DNA of 61,625 bases from Elainella saxicola E1 (GCA_002796835.1 LUGL01000073.1:74103-135727); one strand, 5' to 3'. Numbered from the stretch's first letter, positions 9,158 to 19,766 are shown. Numbers and translations: made by a program. Notes: generated by a model from the sequence alone, not told the origin.

Positions 9158-9277
9158 ATGAATGACAAAGACGAATTCAACCCATTTTTACCTGACGATA
9201 ATAGGCACCAGCAGGCACCGCCGCCAAACTTCCTAGCAGAAGAAATCGAGGATAGAGGGCCGATCGGCCAATTCTAG
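9158..9277 (+). CDS. Candidate 39-aa small protein
   Basis: ATG to TAG encodes 39 residues starting MNDKDEFNPFLPDDNR and ending GPIGQF. It is acidic and proline-rich, with no membrane segment, and would probably be disordered. It occupies most of the 320-base gap between two long genes, with AGAG upstream as a weak ribosome-binding site. Nothing in its composition excludes a chance ORF. Function is unknown. Confidence 0.35.
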   Translation: MNDKDEFNPFLPDDNRHQQAPPPNFLAEEIEDRGPIGQF

Positions 9278-9379
9278 CCCAGAGCATCGAACAGAACCTG
9301 TAAAGATAGGCAATGATAGGAATTGTCGATCGATCTGTGAAACATCATCCAATCAAATATTGTTAATCCAAAAATATCT

Positions 9380-12208
9380 ATGGTTGCACATCTGCCAGAA
9401 CGCCAAATGCACTGGGTTCGATGGGTTTTGACGATCGGTTGGCTACTGGTAATTGCTTCTCTGTTCTATGATCCCTGGACTGTCAATCTGACCCAACCCG
9501 ATCATCCCTGGAGTCCCTTGCGGCTTGCAGATGACTGTGTGCAGGTGCAGGGACAATGTTTGGAAGAACAGCCCTATCCGATCGGAGCTACCCTGTTTTG
9601 GGGCGCGATCGTTCCTTCTGGCATCCTGATTTTGCTGGTATTTGGCCATGAGGTCTGGCGACGAATTTGCCCCTTGTCATTTCTGTCGCAAATTCCGCGA
9701 GCGTTGGGCTGGCAGCGCCAATTCAAACGGGAAAACAAAGCGACGGGCAAAGTGCGATATGAGCTGGCAAAAGTCCAATCGGACTCCTGGCTGGGCCGAA
9801 ATTATGCCTATGTCCAGTTTGGCTGGCTGTTTGTGGGGCTCTGTGGCCGCATTCTGTTCTTCAATGCCGATCGGCTCGTTCTCGCAGGCTGGTTGCTGTT
9901 TACGATCGCAGCTGCCATTGCGGTGGGCTACTTCTATGGCGGCAAGTCCTGGTGTCAATATTTTTGTCCGATGGCTCCGGTGCAAACCATTTTTAGTGAA
10001 CCGAGAGGCTTGCTGGGCAGTAAAGCGCACATGAGCGATAGCCGCATCACTCAGTCAATGTGCCGCACTACCCTACCTGATGGCAACGAACAAAGCGCTT
10101 GCGTAGCCTGCCAGAGTCCCTGCTTTGATATTGATTCAGAGCGCACCTATTGGGATGGCCTCAACAAACCAGAAGAATCACTGATTCGCTACGGCTATGT
10201 CGGTCTGGTGGTCGGCTATTTTGTTTACTACTATCTCTACGCGGGTAATTGGGACTACTACTTTTCTGGAGCCTGGAACCGCGATCCTGACCAGCTTTCC
10301 TCGCTGATGAGTCCTGGCCTCTATCTGGCCGGACAGCCGATTAACATTCCGAAACTTGTTGCTGTTCCTTTAGTCTTAGGAGCTACAACGGCGATCGGCT
10401 ATGGGTTGGGCAATGCGATCGAAACCTGGATCAAATCTATCACTCGTCAGCGCCATGCCAACTTGAATCCTGACTTGATTCGGCATCGCATTTTTGCCAT
10501 TTGCACCTTTGGTATTTTTAACTTTTTCTTCTTTTTTGCGGGCCGTCCGCTGATTCAATTACTGCCGCTCTGGGTGCAGTATGGCTTCGATGTCAGCCTG
10601 GTATTCCTCAGCACGCTGTGGTTGCAACAAACCTGGCGACGCAGTGCCGATCGCTATTCTCGTGAAAATTTGGCGAGTCGATTCCGCAAACAGCTAGAGA
10701 AATTGCAGCTTAATATCAGCCAGTTTTTAGAGGGGCGTTCTCTGGATGACTTGCGTACCGATGAGGTTTATGTGCTGGCAAAAGTGCTGCCAGGATTCAC
10801 ACGCGAAAAACGGCATCAAGCCTATAAAGAAGTGGTACGAGAAGCCTTGGAAGAGGGTTACATCAACACCTCTAGCAGTCTGTCAGTATTACAACACATG
10901 CGACAGGAGTTGGGCATCTCCGATGATGAGCATGACGAAGTCCTGGAAGAGTTGGGCATTGAAGATCCGCAATTGCTCAATCCCACTCGCCAACGCACTC
11001 TGGAGAATCAAATTCGGTTGAGCGGCTACCAAAAATCCTTGGAACGGTTGATGCGGCTTCAGCAAAGCCAGTCTGATGTCCCCTCACCATCGCCACAAAA
11101 TTCCAAAATTCAGGCGTTGCGTCGAGCATATTCGATTACTCTGCAAGAAGAAGATGGGATTTTGAACGGTCTGTCTGCGGATGCTAGCTATATCCAAAAG
11201 GCAGATGTGCTGTTAGCCCGGTTAGCGGAATGGGTGGACTGCGATCGGGCCTGCCAGCACCCCATCCTGCAAAACCATCCTCTCGTGGTAAAACTGCTGC
11301 AAGACAATGGGCAACACAAACAGGCATTCATTATCCAATCGCTCTGGGAAATTCTGGTTGCGTTACAAGATCATCCCAATGCGATCGCCATTGCCCAATC
11401 TCTCAAGCAGCTTGCCCCGCAGCAGGTCGTTGCCGCTTTGCAGCATTATGATGGTCCAACCCAATTGCCGCCAGCGGTGGTTCAAATCCTGATGGAACCA
11501 GTCCAGCCCCGCCCTGCATCAGTTCCCTCAACCTCAACCGTCTGGGGGCATTTGGAAAATTTGCTCCAGCACTACAATCCGATCGTTCAAGCGGCAGCGC
11601 TTTATTTGATGGCGCAACTCGATCTCGATCGGGCAAAAGCGATTGCTCAGACAAAGATTGCTCAAACACTAAGTCCGCCAAGCCCTAATCAGACCAGCCA
11701 GGACCGGGTGATATCATCGCTGCTGCAAGAAACGATAGCTCAATTGCAAACCCTGTCTGCTGCACCGCCACTGGCGAAATTCCCCCAGCTCGAAAAATTA
11801 GCGCATTTGTGCAACAGCGATCTATTTGATCGTCTGCAACCTACAACGCTGACGGCTTTGGCCGATCGGGCTGAGGTCAAAACCTACTCAACGGGTAACG
11901 TGATTACGGAAGCGGGAGATACCTGTCGAGAACTCTTGCTGTTGATCGAAGGAGATGCCTACATTTCCGATCGAGCAGATGATGGAGCGCCAGTAGAACG
12001 GCTTCAGCCTGGACAAATGCTGGATGAGCTGGAGGTGTTATCTCACAGCAATTCAGAAAATACGATCGTCGCAGATGCTGAAACAACCCGGATTTTGGCA
12101 CTTCCGATTGATACTATCGATGATCTCTTGGAGCATGATCCTGACTTTGCACGACGCATCCTGGAACTCGAAAGTCGGCGGCTGCAACAGCTAATGACAC
12201 CAGCATAG
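9380..12208 (+). CDS. Polytopic 4Fe-4S membrane protein with C-terminal cNMP-binding-like domain
   Basis: This 942-aa protein has an N-terminal membrane part related to NapH/NosR/CcoG electron-transfer proteins, with cysteines in ICPLSF (C97) and SWCQYFCPMAP (C192, C196), followed by a ferredoxin-type cluster CVACQSPC (C241, C244, C248) with C228 nearby. Several transmembrane helices cover residues 10-420. A long soluble helical part follows (about 430-800), and the last 120 residues form a cyclic-nucleotide-binding-like beta roll (VITEAGDTCRELLLLIEGDA). The combination suggests membrane electron transfer regulated by a ligand or by redox state. The middle and C-terminal parts could equally be an oligomerisation or sensor module. 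Substrate and partner are unknown. Confidence 0.75.
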   Translation: MVAHLPERQMHWVRWVLTIGWLLVIASLFYDPWTVNLTQPDHPWSPLRLADDCVQVQGQCLEEQPYPIGATLFWGAIVPSGILILLVFGHEVWRRICPLSFLSQIPRALGWQRQFKRENKATGKVRYELAKVQSDSWLGRNYAYVQFGWLFVGLCGRILFFNADRLVLAGWLLFTIAAAIAVGYFYGGKSWCQYFCPMAPVQTIFSEPRGLLGSKAHMSDSRITQSMCRTTLPDGNEQSACVACQSPCFDIDSERTYWDGLNKPEESLIRYGYVGLVVGYFVYYYLYAGNWDYYFSGAWNRDPDQLSSLMSPGLYLAGQPINIPKLVAVPLVLGATTAIGYGLGNAIETWIKSITRQRHANLNPDLIRHRIFAICTFGIFNFFFFFAGRPLIQLLPLWVQYGFDVSLVFLSTLWLQQTWRRSADRYSRENLASRFRKQLEKLQLNISQFLEGRSLDDLRTDEVYVLAKVLPGFTREKRHQAYKEVVREALEEGYINTSSSLSVLQHMRQELGISDDEHDEVLEELGIEDPQLLNPTRQRTLENQIRLSGYQKSLERLMRLQQSQSDVPSPSPQNSKIQALRRAYSITLQEEDGILNGLSADASYIQKADVLLARLAEWVDCDRACQHPILQNHPLVVKLLQDNGQHKQAFIIQSLWEILVALQDHPNAIAIAQSLKQLAPQQVVAALQHYDGPTQLPPAVVQILMEPVQPRPASVPSTSTVWGHLENLLQHYNPIVQAAALYLMAQLDLDRAKAIAQTKIAQTLSPPSPNQTSQDRVISSLLQETIAQLQTLSAAPPLAKFPQLEKLAHLCNSDLFDRLQPTTLTALADRAEVKTYSTGNVITEAGDTCRELLLLIEGDAYISDRADDGAPVERLQPGQMLDELEVLSHSNSENTIVADAETTRILALPIDTIDDLLEHDPDFARRILELESRRLQQLMTPA

Positions 12209-12265
12209 GGAGGGATATCCCAGCAGAGTAATGTCAATCTTCCTATCTTCGCCGCCCATCGAGTT

Positions 12266-12301
12266 GGATAAGTAGGATTAGTAAGATTGGCAGGATTAAG
12301 T
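12266..12301. repeat. Four 9-bp tandem units upstream of phosphorelay operon
   Basis: GGATAAGTA, GGATTAGTA, AGATTGGCA and GGATTAAGT follow each other without gap. They lie 150 bases before the response-regulator start. They may be a short tandem-repeat tract or a cluster of regulator sites. Confidence 0.5.
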
Positions 12302-12450
12302 CTGGCATTACTGAAGTGATAATTCTCATGCTTCTTAATAATTTTTAGAATTCACTTCCAGTATTATATGAACCATATTATGCTTCTAAGGGCATAGATT
12401 TCATTTATCTCTGGTTTGAGAAAGCAAGCTTTACTAAGATAAGGTGCATA

Positions 12451-13587
12451 ATGAAAACCCTTCTAATAGAGGATGATCAATATACTAGTAACTTGCTTTC
12501 AGCAATGCTTTCAGATCATCACTATGTCGTTGATACGATCGCAGATGGTGCATTAGGGCTAGAGTTAGCGTTGCAATGGAATTATGATTTAATTCTGCTG
12601 GATGTTTTGTTGCCAACCTTAAGCGGGATCGAAATTTGTCGCCAGTTGCGAGCTCAGGGTAATCAAACCCCTATCCTGATGTTGACTGCTCAAAACTCCA
12701 ATGAAGCAATCATCGCGGGACTTGATGCCGGAGCCGATGATTATGTGGCCAAGTCCTGTGACATGTCGCAACTGCTAGCCCGCATGAGAGCCTTGCTGCG
12801 GCGCGGTAGCAAAACTTTTTCGTCGCCACTGTTGACTTGGGGGCAGCTCCAGCTCGATCCGACCTGTGCTCAAGTGACGTACAACCAGAAACCCATTGCT
12901 CTACGGCCCAAAGAATACAGCCTGTTAGAACTCTTTTTACGCCATCCCCAACGGATTCTGAGCCGCAGCAATATCATCGATCACCTGTGGCCAATGGAGG
13001 AAACCCCGGTAGAAGGTTCGGTAACGAATCTGATCAAAGACTTGCGCCATCGATTAAAATCTGCCGGGATGGCAGCAGACTTTATTGAAACGGTTTACGG
13101 ATTAGGCTATCGGCTCAAAACAGCCCCTGCAGAACAGCATGAGGAGAAGCGAGCAGAGCAACACCATAGTTGGGAGCATGGTGCACTTACCGCAATATCG
13201 TCCGTCAAAGCCGATAAGGATTGGCAGATCCGCGAAAAACGAGGAATAGCAGCCATTCATCACATTGCCGATCGATTTCGCATTTCCCTGGATCAGCGTA
13301 TTGCCGTTTTGGAAGCAGCAGCCCAGTCGTTTCAAACGGGTTATTTCAGCTCACAGCAGCAGAATGCCGTCCGTGAAGAAGCCCACAAGCTGGCTGGCGG
13401 ATTGGGCACATTTGGCTATGATCGCGCCTCTGAAATTGCTCGGGCGATCGAACAACTGGTTGCGAAGGCCAGTCCCGATCGGCAAATGTCGCATCAGTAC
13501 ATACAACTGCTGGAAAAGCTGCGGCAAGAGCTGGCTCGACCTGCTGCCCACCCTTCTATGCCGGAGGCTAGTCTTGTGAACCAATGA
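12451..13587 (+). CDS. OmpR-type response regulator with C-terminal Hpt domain
   Basis: This 378-aa protein has a receiver domain (residues 1-118; acidic pocket E7 D8 D9, phosphoacceptor D51 in LILLDVLLP, lysine K101), a winged-helix DNA-binding domain (about 125-225; [15 protein letters not shown] and TVYGLGYRL) and a C-terminal histidine phosphotransfer domain (about 265-345) with H312 in [15 protein letters not shown] receiver and an Hpt on one DNA-binding protein means it could be phosphorylated through both a kinase and a phosphorelay. The stop overlaps the start of the sensor kinase by 4 nt (ATGA), so the proteins are co-translated partners. The target genes are unknown. Confidence 0.92.
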   Translation: MKTLLIEDDQYTSNLLSAMLSDHHYVVDTIADGALGLELALQWNYDLILLDVLLPTLSGIEICRQLRAQGNQTPILMLTAQNSNEAIIAGLDAGADDYVAKSCDMSQLLARMRALLRRGSKTFSSPLLTWGQLQLDPTCAQVTYNQKPIALRPKEYSLLELFLRHPQRILSRSNIIDHLWPMEETPVEGSVTNLIKDLRHRLKSAGMAADFIETVYGLGYRLKTAPAEQHEEKRAEQHHSWEHGALTAISSVKADKDWQIREKRGIAAIHHIADRFRISLDQRIAVLEAAAQSFQTGYFSSQQQNAVREEAHKLAGGLGTFGYDRASEIARAIEQLVAKASPDRQMSHQYIQLLEKLRQELARPAAHPSMPEASLVNQ

Positions 13588-15617
13588 TCGAGGTTGTTCA
13601 TCCCTTTCAGCCCTCGCTGTTCGTGGGATATGCGATCGGCCTGATCTTAGGGGGAATCAGTGGATTTATGACTGGTGGGCTGGCACTCCAGCTACTGCGG
13701 ACACGCGCCAACTTTACCAAGGAGCGGTTCACGCTGGATTCTCAGCGTCAGCAGGCAGAAGCGGCCCTGAAGCAAAGCGAAACGCTGAATCGCGCGATTC
13801 TGAATGCCCTGCCAGATTTAATTATTCGGCTGCATCAAGATGGCACCTATCTAGAGATCAAACCCGCAACCGCTTTTCCTTCCGATCTGCCCAATTTTCG
13901 GGTTGGGGAGAATATTCGCAACGTCTTACCGGCGGCTGCGGCTGAACGCTACTTAGAAGCGACTGCCACGGCATTACAAACGGGCACGATGCAAGTTTAT
14001 GAATTTCCCCTTTACGTACAAGGGCAGCACCTTTGGCAGGAAGCGCGAGTCATGCCAATTCAAGCCGATCAAGTTCTGATTGTGGTGCGAGACTTGACCC
14101 AACGCCAGCAGGCCGAAAAAGCGCTGCAAGAACGAGAAGCCATGCTGCGAGCCATCGGCGATAATTTGCCGAAGGGATTTATTTATCAGCGCGTTTATGA
14201 GCCGGGTAAAGGATTCTATTATTCCTATGTCAGTGCTGGAATTGAGCGATTGCTGGGCTTAAAACCTGAGGCCGTGTTGGCGAATGCGAAGGAGACGCGC
14301 ACGATCGGGTTTGCCGAAGATCTGGCGATTGCCGATCGGGTGGTGCAGGAGTCGTTGAAAAACCTGTCGCCGATCGAACTTCAAATGCGCAATCGAACGG
14401 TTGAGGGTGAGATCCAATGGTCTTCTATTCGTTCCGTCCCGCGTCGCTTGGAGGATGGCCGCACGGTCTGGGATGGCGTCGAAGTGGATATTACCGAACT
14501 GAAGCGCATCGAAGCCGCCTTGCGCACCAGTGAAGAACAATTCCGCCGCGCCTTTGATGATGCCCCGATCGGCATTTCGCTGGTTTCGCCTACCGGACAA
14601 TTTATTAAGGTGAATGCTTGCTACTGCAATCTGTTGGGCTACACCGAGGCAGAGCTACTCGCGCTCAACTTTGCAGATATTACAGACCCGGCTGATTTAG
14701 AGGCTGACCGGGAAGGGTTTCGAAAGTTGCTATCGGGGGAAATTCGCTCTTTTCAGATGCAAAAGCGATACATTTCCAAGCAGGGAACCCTGATTCCGGT
14801 GCTTTTGAATGCGGCATTGGTGCGTGACCAAAATGGACAGCCGCTTTACAACGTCGGTCATATTCAAGATATTCGCGATCGGCTTAAAGTGGAGCGGATG
14901 AAAGATGAATTTATTTCGGTTGTGAGTCATGAATTGCGCACGCCGCTGACTTCGATTCGGGGTGCACTCGGCATCCTGGAAACCGGCATTTTCGATCAGC
15001 AGCCCAGCCGTGCCCAACATATGCTGCAAATCGCCATCAAGAATAGCGATCGACTGGTGCGATTGGTCGATGACATCCTCAGCTTAGAGCGGTTAGAGTC
15101 GGGTAAAGTGCAGCTCGTGATAGAGTCGTGTCAGGTGGCAGAGCTGATGCAGCAGGCTGTAGAGAGCGTGCAGGCTCTTGCCGATCAAGGCAATATTACG
15201 CTATCGCTGATGCCCCTCCAGCGGCAGGTGCAGGCGGCCCCGGATGCGATCGTCCAGACGCTGACCAATTTGCTTAGCAACGCCATCAAATTCTCAGCCG
15301 CAGGCAGCACGGTCTGGCTCACGGCCATCGAAGATCGAGAGAAATATGTGCTATCCCAGCAATCTGCCTGCATTGTCTTTACCGTCGAAGACCAGGGACG
15401 GGGCATCCCTGCCAACAAACTGGATATTATTTTTGAGCAGTTTCAGCAGGTGGATATCTCCGATTCTCGCAAGAAAGGTGGAACTGGCTTAGGGCTGGCG
15501 ATTTGTCGTCGCATTGTTCAGCAACATGGCGGCAGGATTTGGGTGGAGAGCGAGTTAGGTCAGGGCAGCGTATTTTACTTTACATTACCGATCGGTGAAA
15601 CCCATGCAGCAACCTAA
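13584..15617 (+). CDS. Membrane-anchored multi-PAS sensor histidine kinase
   Basis: This 677-aa protein has one N-terminal hydrophobic segment ([20 protein letters not shown]), then PAS-type sensor domains (about 65-180, 190-310 and 320-435; the third reads [19 protein letters not shown]), a dimerisation/phosphorylation domain with H449 in [11 protein letters not shown], and an ATPase domain with DQGRGIP and GGTGLGLAI boxes. It is a complete kinase and has no attached receiver. It lies between the receiver-wHTH-Hpt gene (4-nt overlap) and a CheY-like receiver (14-nt overlap). The ligand of the PAS domains is not evident. Confidence 0.93.
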   Translation: MIEVVHPFQPSLFVGYAIGLILGGISGFMTGGLALQLLRTRANFTKERFTLDSQRQQAEAALKQSETLNRAILNALPDLIIRLHQDGTYLEIKPATAFPSDLPNFRVGENIRNVLPAAAAERYLEATATALQTGTMQVYEFPLYVQGQHLWQEARVMPIQADQVLIVVRDLTQRQQAEKALQEREAMLRAIGDNLPKGFIYQRVYEPGKGFYYSYVSAGIERLLGLKPEAVLANAKETRTIGFAEDLAIADRVVQESLKNLSPIELQMRNRTVEGEIQWSSIRSVPRRLEDGRTVWDGVEVDITELKRIEAALRTSEEQFRRAFDDAPIGISLVSPTGQFIKVNACYCNLLGYTEAELLALNFADITDPADLEADREGFRKLLSGEIRSFQMQKRYISKQGTLIPVLLNAALVRDQNGQPLYNVGHIQDIRDRLKVERMKDEFISVVSHELRTPLTSIRGALGILETGIFDQQPSRAQHMLQIAIKNSDRLVRLVDDILSLERLESGKVQLVIESCQVAELMQQAVESVQALADQGNITLSLMPLQRQVQAAPDAIVQTLTNLLSNAIKFSAAGSTVWLTAIEDREKYVLSQQSACIVFTVEDQGRGIPANKLDIIFEQFQQVDISDSRKKGGTGLGLAICRRIVQQHGGRIWVESELGQGSVFYFTLPIGETHAAT

Positions 15618-15987
15618 GCGAATTCTGATTGTGGATGATGAAGAAGATATTCGTGATGTGGTGCGAGTATCCCTGGAGGAATTTGGGGGATGGTTGACGA
15701 GTGCTGCTGCCTCTGGGTTTGAAGGGTTACAAATGGCAAAGGCAGAATCTCTAGATGCCATTCTGCTGGATATCTCCATGCCGGATATGGATGGACTGGA
15801 GATGTGTCGAAGACTGCAAACCGATCCTCGTACCCAGAAAGTTCCAGTGATTGTGTTAACTGCAAAAGTATTGCCGAGCGATCGCCTGCAATTCATTGAG
15901 CTAGATGTTGCAGGAATTATTACCAAACCTTTTAACCCAGTCACCATTTGGCAGCAGGTGGCTGAAATTCTGGGGTGGAATTCATAA
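15604..15987 (+). CDS. Single-domain (CheY-like) response regulator
   Basis: This is a 127-aa receiver domain alone: acidic pocket D11 D12, phosphoacceptor D56 in [10 protein letters not shown]87 in IVLTAK and K108 in ITKPF. There is no output domain. It begins inside the end of the kinase gene (ATG at 15604; a GTG at 15595 is an alternative), so it is co-translated. The natural reading is a phosphorelay: kinase H449 to D56 of this protein, to H312 of the Hpt domain, to D51 of the DNA-binding regulator. That order is inferred from gene content. Confidence 0.92.
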   Translation: MQQPKRILIVDDEEDIRDVVRVSLEEFGGWLTSAAASGFEGLQMAKAESLDAILLDISMPDMDGLEMCRRLQTDPRTQKVPVIVLTAKVLPSDRLQFIELDVAGIITKPFNPVTIWQQVAEILGWNS

Positions 15988-16449
15988 AAATATACTTTTA
16001 TACGGGCATCATATCAGTTTCATATCTTCCTCCTCTAACCTGAAAGACAAATCGCATAGCGGCACTGAATTCCACAGATGTTTTCATCTCATGAATTGAT
16101 ATTTCATGAGTGTTGAGCAATGTCTGTTTGATCGATCTGGATATCTTGGTTCTATTGGTTTTCATCTCTGGCTGTTAGGGTTAACAATCACAGAAGTGGA
16201 TCTGATCATCTTTAATTCACTTCACTTAATGTTCTTAAGACGAAGTTCGATCGTTCCAATTTGGTTTACCTTGACGCAGAATTTTCCGGAGATCTGAACG
16301 ATGGCAGGGTTGCATTTGTGGTTTGACCGATTCGGTTTGGTTTGACCGATTCATTGAGTTCCCAGATCGTTAGGTCAGCCGTTGTGTCAACCATCCTGCC
16401 AATCATGTCGCCCAGCTTCACACACTTAGACAACTCAGGAGATTTAACA
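15988..16449. promoter_or_regulatory. Leader region of arcD-arcA operon with paired GGTTTGACCGATTC sites
   Basis: This 460-base gap holds two identical 14-bp direct repeats GGTTTGACCGATTC at 16320-16333 and 16339-16352. Their starts are 19 bp apart, close to two helical turns, which would place two proteins on one DNA face. TTGAC inside each also resembles a -35 element. The sites are about 100 bases upstream of the DUF1269 start and are good candidates for the operon's regulator site. No other clear element is seen. Confidence 0.45.
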
Positions 16450-16944
16450 ATGTCTACATTGACCGTTTGGAAATTCAAAACGGCTGATGGCGCAGATAAA
16501 GCGCTTACAAAACTCGGAGAATTACAAAAACAGCAGATCATTCAAGTATTGGATGCCGCCATTGTCTCTTGGCCAGAGGGGCGGAAACAGCCTAAAACCT
16601 ATCAAGCCATGAATACGGTTGGTGCGGGTGCGCTGGGAGGAGCCTTCTGGGGCATGTTGTTTGGGTTAATCTTTTTTGCGCCACTGCTGGGAGTGATCGT
16701 TGGAGCAGCTACAGGGGCATTATCCGGTCGCTTAACTGACTATGGCATCAATGATGACTTTATTGCCGATCTACGTGGCAAGGTTACCGAAGGCACTTCT
16801 GCCCTGTTTTTGCTGACGGGTCAGGTAACAGTCGATAAAGTCGAGGCAGCCTTTACTCCAGAAGAAAGAGGGGAATTAATTCAATCCAATCTCTCGGCTG
16901 AGCAAGAAGCCAAGCTGCGAGAAGACTTTGGGGCAGAGGTATAG
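16450..16944 (+). CDS. DUF1269-family membrane protein
   Basis: This is a 164-aa protein of the DUF1269 type: an N-terminal soluble half (TVWKFKTADGADKALTKLGE), a glycine-rich hydrophobic hairpin (about 58-95; GALGGAFWGMLFGLIFFAPL) and a C-terminal soluble tail that has a RDF-like LREDFGAEV end. The start is ATG at 16450 because AGGAG is 9 bases upstream; the reading frame is open further but without a ribosome site. It ends 2 nt before the arcD start, so the two genes are translated together. The family has no established function; its place before arcD suggests a membrane role in the same pathway. Confidence 0.82.
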   Translation: MSTLTVWKFKTADGADKALTKLGELQKQQIIQVLDAAIVSWPEGRKQPKTYQAMNTVGAGALGGAFWGMLFGLIFFAPLLGVIVGAATGALSGRLTDYGINDDFIADLRGKVTEGTSALFLLTGQVTVDKVEAAFTPEERGELIQSNLSAEQEAKLREDFGAEV

Positions 16945-16946
16945 GT

Positions 16947-18398
16947 ATGACCACGACGACATCCACGGATGAAACCGCCGTTACTAAGCAAACGCTTTCG
17001 GTTTGGGCGTTGACTGCCCTGGTGATCGGTTCAATGGTGGGGGCCGGAATCTTTACCCTACCTGCATCATTTGGGCGTGCAACGGGTGTCTTAGGCGCAC
17101 TGATTGCCTGGATGATCGCCGGAATTGGTATGTTGATGCTGGCCTTTGTTTTCCAGAATCTGGCCCAGCGGCAACCCGATCTTGATGCAGGCGTATTTGC
17201 CTATGCCAAGGCTGGATTTGGCAACTATCTGGGATTTGCTGCAGCGTTGGGATTCTGGGCCGGGAGCTGCGTTGGCAACGTTTCCTATTTTGTTCTGATG
17301 AAATCGACTCTGGGACGAATCATTCCGGCGTTTGGGGATGGCAACACAGTTCCTGCGATCGTCACTGCTTCCATTCTGCTTTGGACTTTCCATTTTTTGA
17401 TTCTGCGGGGCGTGAAGCAGGCCACTGGCTTAAACAATATTGTCACCGTTGCCAAGATTGTCCCCATTCTCATCTTCGTCCTGATTCTGATCTTCAACTT
17501 TAATGCCGATCTCTTCACCACGAATTTTCTAGGGGGCGAAGGGTACGACGAATCGATCCTGGCGCAGGTCCGCAGTACCATGCTGGTTACGGTATTTGTC
17601 TTTCTGGGAATTGAGGGAGCCAGCATCTACTCCCGCTATGCCGAAAAGCGATCGGATGTAGGAGTGGCAACCGTTCTGGGATTTCTCAGCGTGCTTTGTC
17701 TGCTGGTCTTGGTCACCATCTTGCCTTACGGCATTCTGCCGCGCGAGGAGCTAGGCGCTTTGCGAAATCCCTCCATGGCAGCGGCACTAGAGGCCGTTGT
17801 GGGTCGCTGGGGGTCGGCGTTTATCAGTCTGGGACTGCTGATTTCAGTGCTGGGCGCTTACCTGGCCTGGACTTTATTTGCGGCTGAAGTGCCGTTCATG
17901 GCCGCTAAAGATCACGTGATGCCAAAGTTCTTGGCCCGTGAGAATAGCCAAGGCGTCCCGGCTGCATCGCTCTGGTTAACGAGCAGTCTCATCCAGGTGT
18001 TTTTAATCGTCACTTTATTCAGTCAATATGCATTTACGTTGGCGTTAGAGTTGACGAGTTCTCTGTCGCTGATTCCCTATTTGCTGGTTGCAGCCTATGC
18101 CTTCAAGCTTGCAATCACGGGAGAAACGTATGAGGCGAACAGCACCAGCCGCAGTCGGGATCTGACCATTGCTGCGATCGCCACGCTCTATTCTGCTTTG
18201 ATGCTCTATGCGGGCGGCTTGAAATATCTGCTCCTTTCCGGCCTGATTTATGCACCGGGCACGATTTTGTTCGTCCTGGCTCGACGGGAGCAGAACCGCA
18301 AGATCTTTACTTTTGGAGAATGGTTCGTGTTTTCGATTGTTGCGATCGCAGCCCTCTCGGCGCTCTATGCGTTGGTAACGGGTCAAATCAAAATTTAG
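16947..18398 (+). CDS. arcD: Arginine/ornithine-type amino acid antiporter (APC family)
   Basis: This 483-aa protein has about 12-13 transmembrane helices of the APC superfamily, with the glycine-rich first helix VIGSMVGAGIFTLPASF that binds the substrate backbone. It resembles ArcD/basic amino acid-polyamine antiporters. Its position, 44 bp before arginine deiminase, strongly suggests exchange of arginine for citrulline or ornithine across the inner membrane. Whether it carries ornithine, citrulline or agmatine cannot be told here; arcB and arcC are not in this window. Confidence 0.85.
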   Translation: MTTTTSTDETAVTKQTLSVWALTALVIGSMVGAGIFTLPASFGRATGVLGALIAWMIAGIGMLMLAFVFQNLAQRQPDLDAGVFAYAKAGFGNYLGFAAALGFWAGSCVGNVSYFVLMKSTLGRIIPAFGDGNTVPAIVTASILLWTFHFLILRGVKQATGLNNIVTVAKIVPILIFVLILIFNFNADLFTTNFLGGEGYDESILAQVRSTMLVTVFVFLGIEGASIYSRYAEKRSDVGVATVLGFLSVLCLLVLVTILPYGILPREELGALRNPSMAAALEAVVGRWGSAFISLGLLISVLGAYLAWTLFAAEVPFMAAKDHVMPKFLARENSQGVPAASLWLTSSLIQVFLIVTLFSQYAFTLALELTSSLSLIPYLLVAAYAFKLAITGETYEANSTSRSRDLTIAAIATLYSALMLYAGGLKYLLLSGLIYAPGTILFVLARREQNRKIFTFGEWFVFSIVAIAALSALYALVTGQIKI

Positions 18399-18442
18399 CG
18401 AGCAATCTCACCAAAGTCATTTTTTGAATTCAAGGAGTTGTT

Positions 18443-19723
18443 ATGACGGTTGCAGCAAACACACCCGCAGCTCAGCAAACTTCCGTTGCCTATGGTGTCC
18501 ATTCCGAAGTGGGCAAATTGCGCAAAGTGATGGTCTGTTCCCCCGGTTTAGCCCATTCTCGCCTCACCCCTTCCAATTGTGATGATTTGCTGTTTGACGA
18601 TGTCATGTGGGTGGACATGGCCAAGCGCGATCATTTAGACTTCATTGCCAAGATGCGCAGTCGCGGCGTGGAAGTGATCGAAATGCATGACATCCTGGCC
18701 GAAACGCTGGATGTGCCGGAAGCGAAAAAATGGATCTTAGATCAGCAGGTTGTGCCCAACGAAGTGGGGCCGGGACTGGTCGAAGATGTGCGGGCATTTT
18801 TGGAAGGTTTGAGTTCGCGGCAGTTAGCTGAATATCTGATCGGCGGACTGGCTGCCTATGATATTCCAGAAGGATTTGGTGGAGACTTCCTGTCGGCGGC
18901 TCAAGCAGCCAGCGGTATTACGGGATATTTATTGCCGCCCCTGCCCAATACGTTATACACCCGCGACACAACCTGCTGGATTTACGGTGGTGTCACCTTG
19001 AATCCGCTCTACTGGCCAGCCCGTCACGAAGAAACAGTTTTAACTACCTCCATCTATAAATTCCATCCCAGCTTTACCCAGGCCAAATTTGAAGTCTGGT
19101 GGGGCGATCCGACGCAGCACCATGGCTCAGCTACGCTGGAAGGCGGCGATGTGATGCCGATCGGTAATGGGGTCGTGTTAATTGGCATGAGCGAACGCAC
19201 CTCGCGGCAGGCGATTGCTCAATTGGCGGCAGCGCTGTTTGCCAAGGGCGGCGCAGAAAGAGTGATCGTGGCCGGAATGCCCAAACTGCGGGCAGCTATG
19301 CACCTGGATACGGTGTTTACCTTCTGCGATCGCGATCTGGTCAGCCTGTATCCCGAAATTATGAATCAGGTGACGACGTTTTCCCTCCGTCCCAGCGACA
19401 AAGCGCCTGGATATGAAATTACCCACGAAACGGAACCCTTTGTGAATGTTGTCGCATCATCGTTGGGATTGAAAAAGATGCGGGTTGTGGAAACCCAGGG
19501 AAATGCCTATGCCCGTCAGCGGCAGCAATGGGATAGCGGCAATAACTTTGTTTGCCTGGAACCCGGTGTCGTGGTGGCTTATGATCGCAATACCTTGACG
19601 AATACGGCCCTCCGCAAAGAAGGAATTGAAGTGGTGACGATCGTTGGGGCTGAACTGGGACGCGGACGTGGCGGTGGACATTGCATGACCTGTCCGATCA
19701 TCCGAGATGCGGTTGATTTCTAA
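18443..19723 (+). CDS. arcA: Arginine deiminase
   Basis: This 426-aa enzyme hydrolyses arginine to citrulline and ammonia. The family motifs are complete: RKVMVCSPG and [10 protein letters not shown] near the N-terminus, [27 protein letters not shown] with the catalytic histidine, and the C-terminal [14 protein letters not shown] with the nucleophile C414. The length equals that of known bacterial ADIs. It has an AAGGAG ribosome site and sits between an ArcD-type antiporter and an NhaC-type antiporter. The window holds no ornithine carbamoyltransferase or carbamate kinase beside it, so as seen the operon would yield ammonia and citrulline but no ATP. This fits nitrogen release or pH defence as well as an incomplete ADI pathway. 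Confidence 0.95.
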   Translation: MTVAANTPAAQQTSVAYGVHSEVGKLRKVMVCSPGLAHSRLTPSNCDDLLFDDVMWVDMAKRDHLDFIAKMRSRGVEVIEMHDILAETLDVPEAKKWILDQQVVPNEVGPGLVEDVRAFLEGLSSRQLAEYLIGGLAAYDIPEGFGGDFLSAAQAASGITGYLLPPLPNTLYTRDTTCWIYGGVTLNPLYWPARHEETVLTTSIYKFHPSFTQAKFEVWWGDPTQHHGSATLEGGDVMPIGNGVVLIGMSERTSRQAIAQLAAALFAKGGAERVIVAGMPKLRAAMHLDTVFTFCDRDLVSLYPEIMNQVTTFSLRPSDKAPGYEITHETEPFVNVVASSLGLKKMRVVETQGNAYARQRQQWDSGNNFVCLEPGVVVAYDRNTLTNTALRKEGIEVVTIVGAELGRGRGGGHCMTCPIIRDAVDF

Positions 19724-19766
19724 ACCGTTATCTATCTATTCCTAAACCCATCCTGAGGCTGCTGCC

